From assembly GCF_020783335.1 (NCBI RefSeq), contig NZ_CP086068.1, positions 1,178,001 to 1,242,000 of the forward strand: a DNA stretch of 64,000 nucleotides, in the 5' to 3' direction. The notes under the pieces were generated by a model. It ran no database searches and was not told the origin of the DNA. It saw nothing but the letters and a program-made list of their open reading frames with translations. The position numbers and the translations under genes were made by a program. Origin of the DNA: Mucilaginibacter daejeonensis. Its GTDB lineage: Bacteria > Bacteroidota > Bacteroidia > Sphingobacteriales > Sphingobacteriaceae. Of the stretch, positions 26,360 to 36,145 are shown in pieces (position 1 is the first letter of the stretch; every line of letters starts with the position of its first letter).

Positions 26360-27199
26360 TTATTTTGACCTCCCCAGCCACAATAATGCATTAATGATGA
26401 ACTGATCCTGCTCCTTATTGCTAAAGGTATGAGAGAGGGTTCGGTTGGTGTTATCATACTTATGCTCGTAGTCCATATCGTTATGGCCCATGTTCACGTA
26501 GATCATCCGGTAGTTCTTGTTGGTCCATACCACGGGGTAGTAGCCGCTATGCCATATCTCGTTTGGTTTAGGACCAGTGCCCAGCGGAAAGCTGGTGCTA
26601 TCGATGGCAAGCAATATCCTGATATCAGGGTTCGTGCGCAGGTCGTTCTGCCAGCGGTACCACTCATTTGGCGATGCCTTGAACGTGCGGGGCAGTGATC
26701 GTGTGGTCGGGTGTTGGTCCTCCACCCTTAATACGGCCGATGTTGGCCTCCACGTATTACTACCATACTGTCCCGACCCTAAAAAGGTGTTATGATACCA
26801 ATCCCAGTTTTGTGGTATGGCCGAAGGGGAAAGCGCAAAGGCCGAAAAGTGGAAACCCATCCAGGCGCCGCCGTGCTTCATGTAATGTTCAAAGGCCTTG
26901 CGCTGGTCAGGGTCTTCGGGCCGGGTATCCAGGAAGAGTACCACCTGGTAGTTTTTAAGGAAAGCGGTGTCGAGGTTCTTCCAATTATTGGTCGAGTCGT
27001 AAGTGAAGTGATACTTTTTGGCCATTTGCGGGAACCAGCGGTTGGCCTCGTGCACAAAACTGATGTGTGCCAGGTCGGCCTTGGCCGTGTAAAAGGCGAT
27101 CACCTTAAATGGTTTGGTTTGGGCAAAGCTCAAAACGGCTAAGCTCCATAACAGACAGCACAAGGCGGCCCGCCTGAAAGTTGGGATAACTAAAAGCAT
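26360..27199 (-). CDS. Secreted ThuA domain protein
   Basis: A 279-residue protein with a signal peptide ending at SFAQ. It matches the ThuA/trehalose-utilisation fold, a glutamine-amidotransferase-like domain: VIAFYTAKADLAHISF, VVLFLDTRPEDPDQRKAFEHYM, GGAWMGFHFSAF, and the closing PVVWTNKNYRMIYVNMGHN. The family is common in secreted Bacteroidota carbohydrate-related proteins. A catalytic Cys of true amidotransferases is not seen, so the activity is uncertain. It is monocistronic, divergent from the 2-oxoglutarate dehydrogenase genes. Confidence 0.88.
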   Translation of the reverse strand: MLLVIPTFRRAALCCLLWSLAVLSFAQTKPFKVIAFYTAKADLAHISFVHEANRWFPQMAKKYHFTYDSTNNWKNLDTAFLKNYQVVLFLDTRPEDPDQRKAFEHYMKHGGAWMGFHFSAFALSPSAIPQNWDWYHNTFLGSGQYGSNTWRPTSAVLRVEDQHPTTRSLPRTFKASPNEWYRWQNDLRTNPDIRILLAIDSTSFPLGTGPKPNEIWHSGYYPVVWTNKNYRMIYVNMGHNDMDYEHKYDNTNRTLSHTFSNKEQDQFIINALLWLGRSK

Positions 27200-27403
27200 G
27201 GGGTATAGATATATAATGGTATGTTAACACTACATACACCATCCGGCACAACAGCAAGGTGGGGGCAATGCTGATGAAGCAGGCACAAAGGCCTGATCAT
27301 GGGCAGGATCTAAAACGGCAAGAATATAAAAGTTAAATTCAACAAATGCAAAAAATAGAAAACCAATTACAAATTAAACCGTGTAGTTTACATCTTATAT
27401 TCT

Positions 27404-27411
27404 TAGTTTTG
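27404..27411 (+). promoter_or_regulatory. -7 box for sucA
   Basis: TAGTTTTG matches TAnnTTTG, 25 nt before the ATG at 27437. No clear -33. The rest of the 237-bp divergent gap (27200-27436) shows nothing else I can support. Confidence 0.5.
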
Positions 27412-27436
27412 TACCGTTTTACAGATTGGTATTCAG

Positions 27437-30250
27437 ATGGATCGTCTCACTTATGTTAATAGCGGAAACGCGGCCTATATAGATTCTTTATACGAAGCAT
27501 ATAAACAAGACCCTGACTCGGTAGAGTTCGGTTGGCAAAAATTCTTCGAAGGCTTTGACCTCGGTCAGGAAAAAGGCGCCGGCGCTGCTGCCGGAGCCGA
27601 AGGGGGCGCCGCTCCCGAGCACGTGTTGAAAGAGATCAACGTGCTTAATATGATCAACGGTTACCGTACCCGCGGTCACCTTTTCACCAAAACAAATCCC
27701 GTTCGCGAGCGTCGCAAATACTATCCGGGCAAAGAGCTGGAGACCTTCGGTTTGACCGAGGCCGATATGGATACCGTATTTAATGCAGGCGTTGAAGTAG
27801 GCTTAGGTCCGGCTAAACTGCGCGACATCCGTCAGCTGTTAGAAGATACTTACTGCCAGGCCATTGGTGCCGAGTATAAATACATGCGTAACCCGATCAA
27901 GACCAAGTGGTTCGAGGAGCGTATGGAAAGCAAGCGTAACAAACCTTCTTTTAACAAAGAAGAGAAGACCCGCATGCTGAAAAAGATCAACCAGGCCGTT
28001 GGCTTCGAGAACTTTTTGGGTACTAAATTCCTGGGTCAAAAACGTTTCTCACTGGAAGGTGCCGAATCACTGATCCCGGCGCTTGACTCGGTGATCGAAA
28101 AAGGTTCAAAACTGGGTATCGAAGAATTTACCATTGGTATGGCTCACCGCGGTCGTTTGAACGTGCTGGCCAACATCATGGGTAAGACCTATAAAGAGAT
28201 CTTTGCTGAGTTTGAAGGCAAGAACTACGATATGGAATCATCATTCGGTGGCGACGTTAAATACCACTTAGGTTTCTCCACCGATATCGAGACCTCTAAC
28301 GGTAAAAAGGTTCACCTGAGCCTTTGCCCTAACCCTTCGCACCTCGAGACCGTTGGTCCGGTGGTAGAGGGTATCACCCGTGCCAAGATCGATGGTAAAT
28401 ATGAAGGTGATCATGACCGCATCGCACCGATCCTGATCCATGGTGATGCTTCGGTAGCTGGTCAGGGTATCATTTACGAGGTTCTTCAGATGGAGAAACT
28501 CGACGGTTACAAGACCGGTGGTACCGTGCACCTGGTGATCAACAACCAGATCGGTTTTACCACTAACTTTAAGGATGCCCGTTCGAGCACTTACTGTACC
28601 GATATCGCCAAAACGGTATTGTCGCCGGTGTTCCACGTTAACGGTGATGATGTTGAGGCATTGGCCTACGTGATCAACCTGGCCATGGAGTACCGTCAGG
28701 AGTTCAACGAGGACGTGTTCATCGACATTTTGTGCTACCGTCGTTACGGTCACAACGAGTCGGATGAGCCTAAGTTTACCCAACCAACATTGTACAAAGC
28801 GATCGAAGCGCACCCTAACCCGCGCGAGATCTATTATAAAAAATTACTGGCCGAAGGCAGCATCGACGAGGCCAGCGCCAAAGCCATTGAAAAGGAATTC
28901 AAAGAGTTGCTGCAAAAGCAACTGGATGAGACCAAGGCCGAAGCCCGTGTACAGGCCAGCAATGTGATGTTCGCCGGTTCATGGCAAGGTTTGCATCTGC
29001 CTACTAAAGAGGAGGTGTATGCCACTGCTGATACCGCAGTAAGCGAAAGTGAACTGTTAGAGATCGGTCAAAAGATCACTGAACTTCCGGCAGGTAAGAC
29101 CTTCTTCAAGAAGATCGAAAAACTGTTCGAAGATCGCCGTAAAATGGTTAACGAGACCAAGACCTTTGACTGGGCCATGGGCGAGTTACTGGCCTACGGT
29201 ACCTTATTAAAAGAGGATCACCCGGTACGCCTGAGCGGTGAGGACGTAAAACGTGGTACTTTCTCTCACCGTCATGCGGTGGTGACCCTGCCTGATACTG
29301 ATGAGGAGTACACTCCGCTACAAAATATCGGTGCTGATGCCAAATTCAGCATTTATAACTCTTTACTGTCAGAGTATGGTGTGTTAGGTTTTGATTATGG
29401 TTACGCTTTAGCTAACCCTAACGCCCTCACCATCTGGGAAGCTCAATTCGGTGACTTTGTGAACGGTGCACAGATCATTGTGGATCAGTACCTGGTAAGT
29501 GCCGAAACCAAATGGCAACGTGGTAACGGTTTGGTGATGTTATTGCCACATGGTTACGAAGGTCAGGGTCCTGAGCACTCATCAGCCCGTATCGAGCGTT
29601 TTATGGAAGGTTGTGCCGATAACAACATCCAGGTGGCCAACTGTACCACCCCGGCTAACTTCTTCCACATCCTGCGCCGCCAGTTGCACCGTCACTTCCG
29701 TAAGCCATTGGTGATCTTCTCGCCAAAAAGCTTGCTGCGTCACCCCGCCTGCGTGTCAAAGATCGAGGAGTTCACTCAAGGTGGTTTCCAGGAAGTGATC
29801 GACGATAAGTTCACTACCGACACCAAAAAGGTTAAACGCGTACTGTTCTGCAGCGGTAAGATCTATTACGAATTGCTGGAGAAACAACAAGCTGATAAGC
29901 GCAGTGATGTTGCCATCGTACGTGTTGAGCAACTATATCCTACACCGGTACTGGAGATGCAAGCCATCAAGACCAAATACAGCAACGCTAAAGAATTCGT
30001 TTGGGTACAGGAAGAGCCTGAGAACATGGGCGCATGGCCTTACATGCTGCGCAAGTTCCGCAAGAGCGAGTTGCAGCTTGACGTGATCTCACGCAAGGAA
30101 GCTTCGAGCCCGGCCACCGGTTACGCCAAGCAACATGCTTCACAGCAGCTGTACATCATATCAAAAGCTTTTGAAACTCCGGTAAGCGACCAGCAAAAGG
30201 AGAAAGTAAAAAGCACCGCCAAAAAAATGGCCGAAACTAACGCAGACTAA
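27437..30250 (+). CDS. sucA: 2-oxoglutarate dehydrogenase E1 component
   Basis: A 937-residue thiamine-diphosphate enzyme that decarboxylates 2-oxoglutarate and passes the succinyl group to the E2 lipoyl arm in the TCA cycle. The N-terminal E2-contact helix (YIDSLYEAYKQDPDSVE) is followed by NGYRTRGHLFTKTNP, then the E1 core (TIGMAHRGRLNVLANIMGK, CPNPSHLE, VEGITRAKIDG, the ThDP motif with GDASVAGQGI, CYRRYGHNESDEP) and the C-terminal transketolase-like part (LPHGYEGQGPEHSSARIERF). All family landmarks are intact. The E2 gene follows. Confidence 0.97.
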   Translation: MDRLTYVNSGNAAYIDSLYEAYKQDPDSVEFGWQKFFEGFDLGQEKGAGAAAGAEGGAAPEHVLKEINVLNMINGYRTRGHLFTKTNPVRERRKYYPGKELETFGLTEADMDTVFNAGVEVGLGPAKLRDIRQLLEDTYCQAIGAEYKYMRNPIKTKWFEERMESKRNKPSFNKEEKTRMLKKINQAVGFENFLGTKFLGQKRFSLEGAESLIPALDSVIEKGSKLGIEEFTIGMAHRGRLNVLANIMGKTYKEIFAEFEGKNYDMESSFGGDVKYHLGFSTDIETSNGKKVHLSLCPNPSHLETVGPVVEGITRAKIDGKYEGDHDRIAPILIHGDASVAGQGIIYEVLQMEKLDGYKTGGTVHLVINNQIGFTTNFKDARSSTYCTDIAKTVLSPVFHVNGDDVEALAYVINLAMEYRQEFNEDVFIDILCYRRYGHNESDEPKFTQPTLYKAIEAHPNPREIYYKKLLAEGSIDEASAKAIEKEFKELLQKQLDETKAEARVQASNVMFAGSWQGLHLPTKEEVYATADTAVSESELLEIGQKITELPAGKTFFKKIEKLFEDRRKMVNETKTFDWAMGELLAYGTLLKEDHPVRLSGEDVKRGTFSHRHAVVTLPDTDEEYTPLQNIGADAKFSIYNSLLSEYGVLGFDYGYALANPNALTIWEAQFGDFVNGAQIIVDQYLVSAETKWQRGNGLVMLLPHGYEGQGPEHSSARIERFMEGCADNNIQVANCTTPANFFHILRRQLHRHFRKPLVIFSPKSLLRHPACVSKIEEFTQGGFQEVIDDKFTTDTKKVKRVLFCSGKIYYELLEKQQADKRSDVAIVRVEQLYPTPVLEMQAIKTKYSNAKEFVWVQEEPENMGAWPYMLRKFRKSELQLDVISRKEASSPATGYAKQHASQQLYIISKAFETPVSDQQKEKVKSTAKKMAETNAD

Positions 30251-30258
30251 ATAGTGGT

Positions 30259-30339
30259 GCGGGTTATGTGTTGCCAGTTGCGGGATCTGATCCTGCAACA
30301 TAGCAACGCCTAACCCGCAACTCATAACACATAACCCGC
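30259..30339. repeat. Inverted repeat between sucA and sucB
   Basis: Arms of 26 nt (30259-30284 and 30314-30339) are complementary except for a 3-nt centre in each; the words are GCGGGTTATGTGTT and AGTTGCGGG. The RNA can fold into a long hairpin just upstream of the sucB ATG (30352). No T run follows, so it is not an ordinary terminator. Confidence 0.85.
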
Positions 30340-30351
30340 AACTTAAAAAAC

Positions 30352-31941
30352 ATGAGTTTAGAGATCAAAGTTCCGCCGGTTGGCGAATCTATCACAGAGG
30401 TAACCCTTTCACGCTGGATCAAACAGGACGGCGATGCGGTTGAAATGGATGAAGTAATTGCCGAGCTGGAATCAGACAAGGCTACTTTTGAATTGACTGC
30501 TGAAAGCGCCGGAACTTTAAAGACCGTTGCTGCCGAAGGCGATACACTTGCCATTGGCGCCGTGGTAGCCAGCATTGAAGCTGGTGGCGCTCCTGCTGCT
30601 GCGCCTGCCGCGGTAGACAAGAGCAAAGCACAAGCTGCTGACGAGAGCGCACCGGGCCAACGTGCCGAGCGCCCTGAAGCTGCTGCTGAAGCACCTGCTG
30701 CACCAGCCGCTGAAGCTAAAACATTAGAGATAAAGGTTCCTGCCGTTGGTGAATCGATCACCGAGGTAACCCTGTCACGCTGGATCAAGAAAGACGGCGA
30801 GCAGGTAGAAATGGATGAGGCCATTGCCGAACTGGAATCAGATAAAGCCACTTTTGAGTTGACCGCCGAAAGCGCTGGTACTTTAAAGACCATCGCTAAC
30901 GAAGGTGATACCCTGGCCATTGGTGCTGTGGTTTGCTCGATCACCGGTGGTGGCGCTACTGCTGCTCCTGCATCGGCCCCAAGCGCTCCTGCTGCTGCTC
31001 AGCCAGCTGCTGGCAATGCACAGTCTGCATCAGCAAATGGTTACGCTGCCGGCACGCCTTCACCTGCTGCGGGTAAGATCCTGGCCGAAAAAGGTGTAAG
31101 CCCTCAGTCGGTAAGTGGTACCGGCGTAGGTGGCCGCATTACTAAAGAGGACGCACAGAACGCGCAAAAACCAGCTGCACCTGCTCCGGCAAAACCAGCT
31201 GCTTCAAGTGCTCCTGCTGCTGCACCAGCCCCGGCCGGTGCCCGCGATGAGAAACGCGAAAAAATGTCGAACCTGCGCAAGACCGTTGCCAAACGTTTGG
31301 TAGCTGTTAAAAACGAGACCGCCATGCTGACCACCTTTAACGAGGTAGATATGCAGCCGATCATGGAGTTGCGTGGTAAATACAAAGATAAATTTAAAGA
31401 GAAACACGGTGTAGGCTTAGGCTTCATGTCATTCTTCACCAAAGCGGTTTGCGTTGCCCTGCAAGAGTGGCCTGCCGTTGGTGCCCGCATAGAAGGCGAA
31501 GAGGTAGTATACAGCAACTATGCTGACATCTCGATCGCTGTATCGGCTCCTAAAGGTTTAGTGGTACCTGTTATCCGTAATGCTGAGAGCATGACCCTGG
31601 CCGAGATCGAGAAAGCTGTGGTTACGCTGGCCGGTAAGGCCCGCGAGAACAAGCTGACCATTGAGGACATGACCGGTGGTACCTTCACCATCACCAATGG
31701 TGGTATCTTCGGATCCATGATGTCGACACCGATCATCAATGCACCGCAGTCGGCTATTTTGGGTATGCACAACATTATCGAGCGCCCGGTGGCTGTTAAC
31801 GGCCAGGTGGTAATCCGCCCAATGATGTACCTTGCCCTGTCATACGATCACCGCATCGTTGACGGTCGCGAGTCGGTAAGCTTCCTGGTACGCGTTAAGC
31901 AATTACTGGAAGATCCAGCACGTTTACTGTTAGGCGTTTAA
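30352..31941 (+). CDS. sucB: Dihydrolipoyllysine succinyltransferase (2-oxoglutarate dehydrogenase E2) with two lipoyl domains
   Basis: A 529-residue E2. Two very similar lipoyl domains (about 1-78 and 123-200) each carry the lipoyl-Lys motif [11 protein letters not shown]. Ala/Pro-rich linkers separate them from a peripheral subunit-binding domain (about 232-268, [13 protein letters not shown] and [11 protein letters not shown]) and a catalytic core with the active-site HxxxDG (DHRIVDG). It takes the succinyl group from E1 to CoA. Most E2o proteins have one lipoyl domain; here it is duplicated. The LipB at 4661-5392 would supply lipoylation. Confidence 0.96.
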   Translation: MSLEIKVPPVGESITEVTLSRWIKQDGDAVEMDEVIAELESDKATFELTAESAGTLKTVAAEGDTLAIGAVVASIEAGGAPAAAPAAVDKSKAQAADESAPGQRAERPEAAAEAPAAPAAEAKTLEIKVPAVGESITEVTLSRWIKKDGEQVEMDEAIAELESDKATFELTAESAGTLKTIANEGDTLAIGAVVCSITGGGATAAPASAPSAPAAAQPAAGNAQSASANGYAAGTPSPAAGKILAEKGVSPQSVSGTGVGGRITKEDAQNAQKPAAPAPAKPAASSAPAAAPAPAGARDEKREKMSNLRKTVAKRLVAVKNETAMLTTFNEVDMQPIMELRGKYKDKFKEKHGVGLGFMSFFTKAVCVALQEWPAVGARIEGEEVVYSNYADISIAVSAPKGLVVPVIRNAESMTLAEIEKAVVTLAGKARENKLTIEDMTGGTFTITNGGIFGSMMSTPIINAPQSAILGMHNIIERPVAVNGQVVIRPMMYLALSYDHRIVDGRESVSFLVRVKQLLEDPARLLLGV

Positions 31942-31962
31942 TACAAGCCTGTATAGATATGA

Positions 31963-31996
31963 AAAGCCTCCGAGTGATCGGAGGCTTTCTTGTTCT
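31963..31996 (+). terminator. Terminator after sucB
   Basis: AAAGCCTCCGA, loop GTGA, TCGGAGGCTTT (11 bp) followed by CTTGTT. Confidence 0.85.
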
Positions 31997-32017
31997 GAGG
32001 GGTCTGTAAATGATCAT

Positions 32018-32108
32018 CCCGTCATGCCGATGCATATCGGCATCTCTCAGGACAAGTGAACGAATGGCTTACTTAGAGTGGGGGATGCTGAAAAAAGTTC
32101 AGCATGAC
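32018..32108. repeat. Dispersed repeat family B, copy 1
   Basis: Begins CCCGTCATGCCGATGCATAT, continues CTCTCAGGACAAGTGAAC, and ends with GATGCTGAA...TTCAGCATGACA. The ends are complementary (GTCATGC and GCATGAC). Confidence 0.85.
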
Positions 32109-32138
32109 ATTGAATTTTTTATTTACTGCCAATTCACC

Positions 32139-32245
32139 ACCCCTTCACGCCGATGCACATTGGCATCTCTCAGGACAAGCGAACGAGGAGTCATGACCGC
32201 TTCACTACTTAGCATGAGTGATGCTGAACCAAGTTCTGGATGACC
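32139..32245. repeat. Dispersed repeat family B, copy 2 (diverged)
   Basis: Same order of blocks as copy 1: CACGCCGATGCACATTGGCA, CTCTCAGGACAAGCGAAC, GATGCTGAACCAAG, GGATGACC. Confidence 0.8.
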
Positions 32246-32281
32246 GGATGGGTTAGATGTCAACCGAACCGCTCTCTCCAG

Positions 32282-32384
32282 CCCGTCATGCCGATGTATA
32301 TCGGCATCTCTCAGGACAAGTGAACATTACGTCGCGACCGCTTTATTACTTTGCATGAGGGATGCCGATATGCATCGGCATGAC
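32282..32384. repeat. Dispersed repeat family B, copy 3
   Basis: Begins CCCGTCATGCCGATGTATAT, contains CTCTCAGGACAAGTGAAC, and ends GATGCCGATATGCATCGGCA followed by TGACA. It is the most symmetric copy. The 461-bp gap 31942-32402 contains only the terminator and these repeats. Confidence 0.85.
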
Positions 32385-32402
32385 AGCGCTGGGAATAATA
32401 TG

Positions 32403-33299
32403 CTATATCTTCTCCAATCTCTCCAACAACAACCTGATCGCATTTTCCATGGAGCGCTGAGGCTGTTGGCTAAACTGATGCGTGGCGCGATTGGCTAGTA
32501 TCACATTGAACGAGATGGTCTTGTGCCCCAGGTTTCCACCCAGGCCGTATATCCCGGCGGTCTCCATTTCCAGGTTGGTAATGCGTTGCCCATGCAGGCT
32601 AAAATTTTGGATGATAGACATAAGCTCGGGCGTAGAGGTACGGGTTCGCACTTGACGTCCCTGCGGCGTGTAAAAGCCCGGTGCGGTCACCGTGATGCCC
32701 TGTTGCAGATCAGCGGCAAGGCCGTTCAGTAGTTCGGCACTGGCCGAGGCGATGTATGGATGCAGCAGATAGGTGTCAGGCAGTCGGTCTTTGAACGCCT
32801 GAAGCAGTTCGTCCTCATCGGGGGTGAGCTCATGCTCGCAATAATGCATCAGCGGATCTAACCCGAATGCCGCTGCCGATACCAGCACACTGTCTAAAGG
32901 TATATCGGCCTGTACCGCGCCAGAGGTACCGATGCGGATGATATCAAGGCTCCGTAGCTCTTTATTTACCTTGCGGGTGCTTAGGTCAATGTTCACCAGG
33001 GCGTCCAGCTCATTGATCACAATGTCGATATTATCTGTACCGATGCCGGTAGATATCACCGTGATGCGCTTGTTGCCCAGGTAGCCGGTATGGGTAACGA
33101 ATTCACGCTTTCCCTTTTGTAACTCTATGAGGTCAAAGTGCTTACTGATCTCGGCCACGCGGTCCTGGTCGCCAACGGTGATCACCGTGTCAGCTATCTC
33201 ATGCGGTAACAGGTTCAGGTGGTAGGCACTGCCATCGGCATTGAGGATCAGGTCGGTCTCTGATATTTGCTCTGGATCGATCATATCGTTAGGTTCCAT
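32403..33299 (-). CDS. Nucleoside phosphorylase (uridine phosphorylase-like)
   Basis: A 298-residue member of the PNP/UDP phosphorylase family: ITVGDQDRVAEISKHF (nucleoside/phosphate site), VISTGIGTDNIDIVINEL, IRIGTSGAVQ, and the nucleoside-binding NLEMETAGIYGLG. It cleaves a nucleoside with phosphate to base and ribose 1-phosphate for salvage. The match to the uridine phosphorylase side is a family-level judgement. An in-frame ATG 15 bp later (33284) is an equally possible start. Confidence 0.9.
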   Translation of the reverse strand: MEPNDMIDPEQISETDLILNADGSAYHLNLLPHEIADTVITVGDQDRVAEISKHFDLIELQKGKREFVTHTGYLGNKRITVISTGIGTDNIDIVINELDALVNIDLSTRKVNKELRSLDIIRIGTSGAVQADIPLDSVLVSAAAFGLDPLMHYCEHELTPDEDELLQAFKDRLPDTYLLHPYIASASAELLNGLAADLQQGITVTAPGFYTPQGRQVRTRTSTPELMSIIQNFSLHGQRITNLEMETAGIYGLGGNLGHKTISFNVILANRATHQFSQQPQRSMENAIRLLLERLEKI

Positions 33300-33596
33300 T
33301 GATGAACAAATATCGTGGATATTTTATGAGTTCAAGCAGCAGAAACTTTTATTACGATTCGCTATTTTCGTACAAGGAAAATATGATCTTCTCCTGAGTT
33401 TATGCGCGGCTTTATTGGCAAACTGTTTCCAGTTGCTGACCTCAGATCCTTCGGTAAGATTTTCTGTTACCGCACGTAACAAAATACAACTAAATAGAGT
33501 AGAAGATCATTACTACCCACTGCGCAATTGTCGTTTATGTTTTTATTCAATTTGCATTCGCTATGGCTCGGTCACCAGAACTATGTCAGGGAAGCT

Positions 33597-34823
33597 ATGC
33601 CCACACCTGTTTATGATCGCGTAAAAAGTATCGAGTATTGGCAGGACCGCTTGTTCATTAACGTGATCATTTACGCGTTGCCCCTTAGCCTGCTTGCATT
33701 GATCCCAAGTGTGTACATTGAATATAAGGCCGGCGAAACTTCCCTCATCATTTTAGATCTGTTGGCCTTATTGGCCGTGACCTTTGTTGCCCTGAAAAAA
33801 GGTATTTCGCTACATACCCGTAAGGTGATCATTGTGGTGGTGATGCTGGTATTTACGGTGGTGGTAACGGCTATGATCGGAGCGTTCACTATGGGTTGCA
33901 TATACCTTTTTGCGCTCAGTGTTTTCGTGGCCTTGCAGTTCCCCGATCGGGCAGCTTATGGTATGGTGATCTTCAACGTATTGTTCTGCGCGGGTTTCGA
34001 AATGGTGATCCGCTACCGGCTCATGAATATCCCATTGATACAGCACATCACGGCCGATCGCTGGCTCATCTTTTCCGTCAACTTCATTTTTATGGATATG
34101 GTAGTGGTGGGGCTGATCCGGCAGATACTGAACGGTCTGCAGCATACCATCCATAAAGAGGGTTGGCTGCATTCGGAACTCAGGAAAGAAATGGCTCACA
34201 AAGCCTCCTTGAACGATGACCTTAAGAACTCAGAAGAGGACCATCGCACATTGTTTTATAAAAGTCCGCTTTCCAAGGTAATTTTAGATACCGATACCTT
34301 GCAGATCCTACAGGTGAATTATGCGGCTACGCTCATCTACGGCTATACACAACAAGAGTTCACAAGGCTGAAACTGACCGATATATACGATGTCAACGAA
34401 GTGGAGCGTATGCTGAGCCACATGCATGAGGCCGAACAATCAGAACCTTACCGCAGCCAACACATTGATAAGGACGGCCGCACGATCCATACCGAGATAC
34501 TGCACAGCAACATGACCTACCAGGGCAGAAAGGCGCGCATGATCGTGGTATCTGACATTACGCAACGCGTACAGCACCTGGCCGCTATTCAAGCTCAAAA
34601 CGATAAGTTAAGAGAGATCGCTTACATGCAGTCGCACGTGATCAGGCTGCCGCTTGCCCGCATCATGTCACTTACCGAATTGATGGATATCGAATACGAT
34701 GGCAAGTTCGACCGGCAACTGCTGGATCACCTGGTCACATCGGCTAATGAACTTGACCAGGTGGTGCGTGAGGTAGTGAACCGCAGCGCGGAGATCCTGG
34801 CCGATCAACATGCAGCGCGCTAA
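33597..34823 (+). CDS. Membrane PAS protein with HisKA-like helix but no ATPase domain
   Basis: A 408-residue protein from the ATG at 33597; a longer frame from 33528 is possible but adds an unlikely N-terminus. Six membrane segments (about 20-185) are followed by a short coiled coil, a PAS domain (about 220-340; SKVILDTDTLQILQVN, DGRTIHTEIL) and a HisKA-like dimerisation segment (MQSHVIRLPLARIMSLTELM). The sequence then stops, with no N, G1 or G2 boxes. The His in QSHVIRLPL aligns with a kinase H-box, but the protein cannot phosphorylate itself. Its stop overlaps the stop of a complete kinase on the other strand by 4 bp. Confidence 0.82.
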   Translation: MPTPVYDRVKSIEYWQDRLFINVIIYALPLSLLALIPSVYIEYKAGETSLIILDLLALLAVTFVALKKGISLHTRKVIIVVVMLVFTVVVTAMIGAFTMGCIYLFALSVFVALQFPDRAAYGMVIFNVLFCAGFEMVIRYRLMNIPLIQHITADRWLIFSVNFIFMDMVVVGLIRQILNGLQHTIHKEGWLHSELRKEMAHKASLNDDLKNSEEDHRTLFYKSPLSKVILDTDTLQILQVNYAATLIYGYTQQEFTRLKLTDIYDVNEVERMLSHMHEAEQSEPYRSQHIDKDGRTIHTEILHSNMTYQGRKARMIVVSDITQRVQHLAAIQAQNDKLREIAYMQSHVIRLPLARIMSLTELMDIEYDGKFDRQLLDHLVTSANELDQVVREVVNRSAEILADQHAAR

Positions 34824-36145
34824 ACCAGTGTGAGCCCTTCGGCGCCTAATACCGGCTGAGCCAACGGGAGTTCTACAAAAAAGGTGGTACCACTCTCGGC
34901 ATCGCATTCGAACCAGATCTGGCCCTGCATGGCCTCCGTAAATTCCTTACAAAGCACAAGCCCGAGGCCCACGCCCTTTTCGTTGGAGGTGCCAGCGGTA
35001 GTGCCGCTATTGAGATAGAAGATGTTGGTCGGCAATTTCACCGGAGAGCCATTGCCGCTGTCGCGTACGGAGAATATGCAGCTTTCACCCATCACAGAGG
35101 CTACCACCTCTATGCGGCCGCCGACAGCAGTGAACTTGATGGCGTTGTTGATCAGGTTACGAACGATGAGCTGCACCATATTCTCGTTACCCACTATCCT
35201 GATGTCATGATCGATCGTGATCACTACGCTGATGCTCTTATTACTGGCAATATTAGTGAACAGCAGTAACTGCGGCATCAGCACATCATAGGCGTTCAGA
35301 TCGGTCAGCTTGAACTTGAGACCTGTCATTTGCCCCTGCGACCACGACAGCACGTTGTTCAACATATCAAGCGTGGAGCGTGTGGAATCGAGCAGCTTAC
35401 GTTTGATGTCGAGAGATTCCTCTTTGCTGATCTCCAGTTCGGTTAGCAACTCCAGGTAATTTTGAACGTTGGTGAGCGGCGCGCGCAGGTCATGCGAGAT
35501 GATGGAGAACAGCTTGTTCTTCTCTTCATTCAATACCTTCATCAATTCGGCCTTTTGCTCGGCCGAGCGGCGCTCTATCTCATAATTGCGCCGCACGAAA
35601 TAAAAGTTGAACAGTACCAATCCCATCACCACCCAATACGCCGACGTGATATCGATATAGCGGTTCTGCAGGTTGGTATACGAGTGCGGCACCAATTCGG
35701 GCGATAGATACTGCACCAAATGCAGTCCTGTCACTAAGAGCAGATTGACACTTACCAGTATCCAGTATTGCTTTACCGGTGCCACCGTGATCATGATCAC
35801 CATCGTGAGCAGGAAGAACAGGTCGGTAGGTCCGTCGATCCCCGAATTGAGGAAGTAGTTGATCGTGAACAATAAGTTACCAGCGATCACAAAAAGGCCG
35901 AAGGCAAGCGAAGTAAGCCCTTTAAAGCGTGAAAGGTAATAGATCAGGATGTACAACAGTACATAACAGGCGCTCAGCAGCGCGATATCCTTCAAGCCCA
36001 CCAGGTAATTGAACGGAACATTGTAAGCCAGAGCCACTATAATGATCAGGCACACCGAATGGAATACCCTCACATTTAGCGGGAGATCAGACGATCGCCC
36101 GGTGAGCCGGTACCACGCCCGCATCAAAAGTCTACTGTAACTCAA
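34820..36145 (-). CDS. Membrane sensor histidine kinase
   Basis: A 441-residue kinase with about six N-terminal membrane segments (30-195) and no large extracytoplasmic domain, then a short coiled coil, the H-box SHDLRAPLTNVQNY, N-box RNLINNAIKFT, G1 RDSGNGS and G2 GVGLGLVLC. All catalytic boxes are present. No response regulator is adjacent. It converges tail to tail, with a 4-bp overlap, on a PAS protein that has a dimerisation helix but no ATPase. A similar layout of six membrane segments in both suggests a shared membrane signal or a heterodimer; this is inference. Confidence 0.9.
   Translation of the reverse strand: MSYSRLLMRAWYRLTGRSSDLPLNVRVFHSVCLIIIVALAYNVPFNYLVGLKDIALLSACYVLLYILIYYLSRFKGLTSLAFGLFVIAGNLLFTINYFLNSGIDGPTDLFFLLTMVIMITVAPVKQYWILVSVNLLLVTGLHLVQYLSPELVPHSYTNLQNRYIDITSAYWVVMGLVLFNFYFVRRNYEIERRSAEQKAELMKVLNEEKNKLFSIISHDLRAPLTNVQNYLELLTELEISKEESLDIKRKLLDSTRSTLDMLNNVLSWSQGQMTGLKFKLTDLNAYDVLMPQLLLFTNIASNKSISVVITIDHDIRIVGNENMVQLIVRNLINNAIKFTAVGGRIEVVASVMGESCIFSVRDSGNGSPVKLPTNIFYLNSGTTAGTSNEKGVGLGLVLCKEFTEAMQGQIWFECDAESGTTFFVELPLAQPVLGAEGLTLV

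Noticed and set aside
32018-32384. Possible CRISPR array in the three spaced repeats
   Set aside because: The units are about 100 bp, the repeats diverge and the spacers are not of equal length; no cas genes are present.
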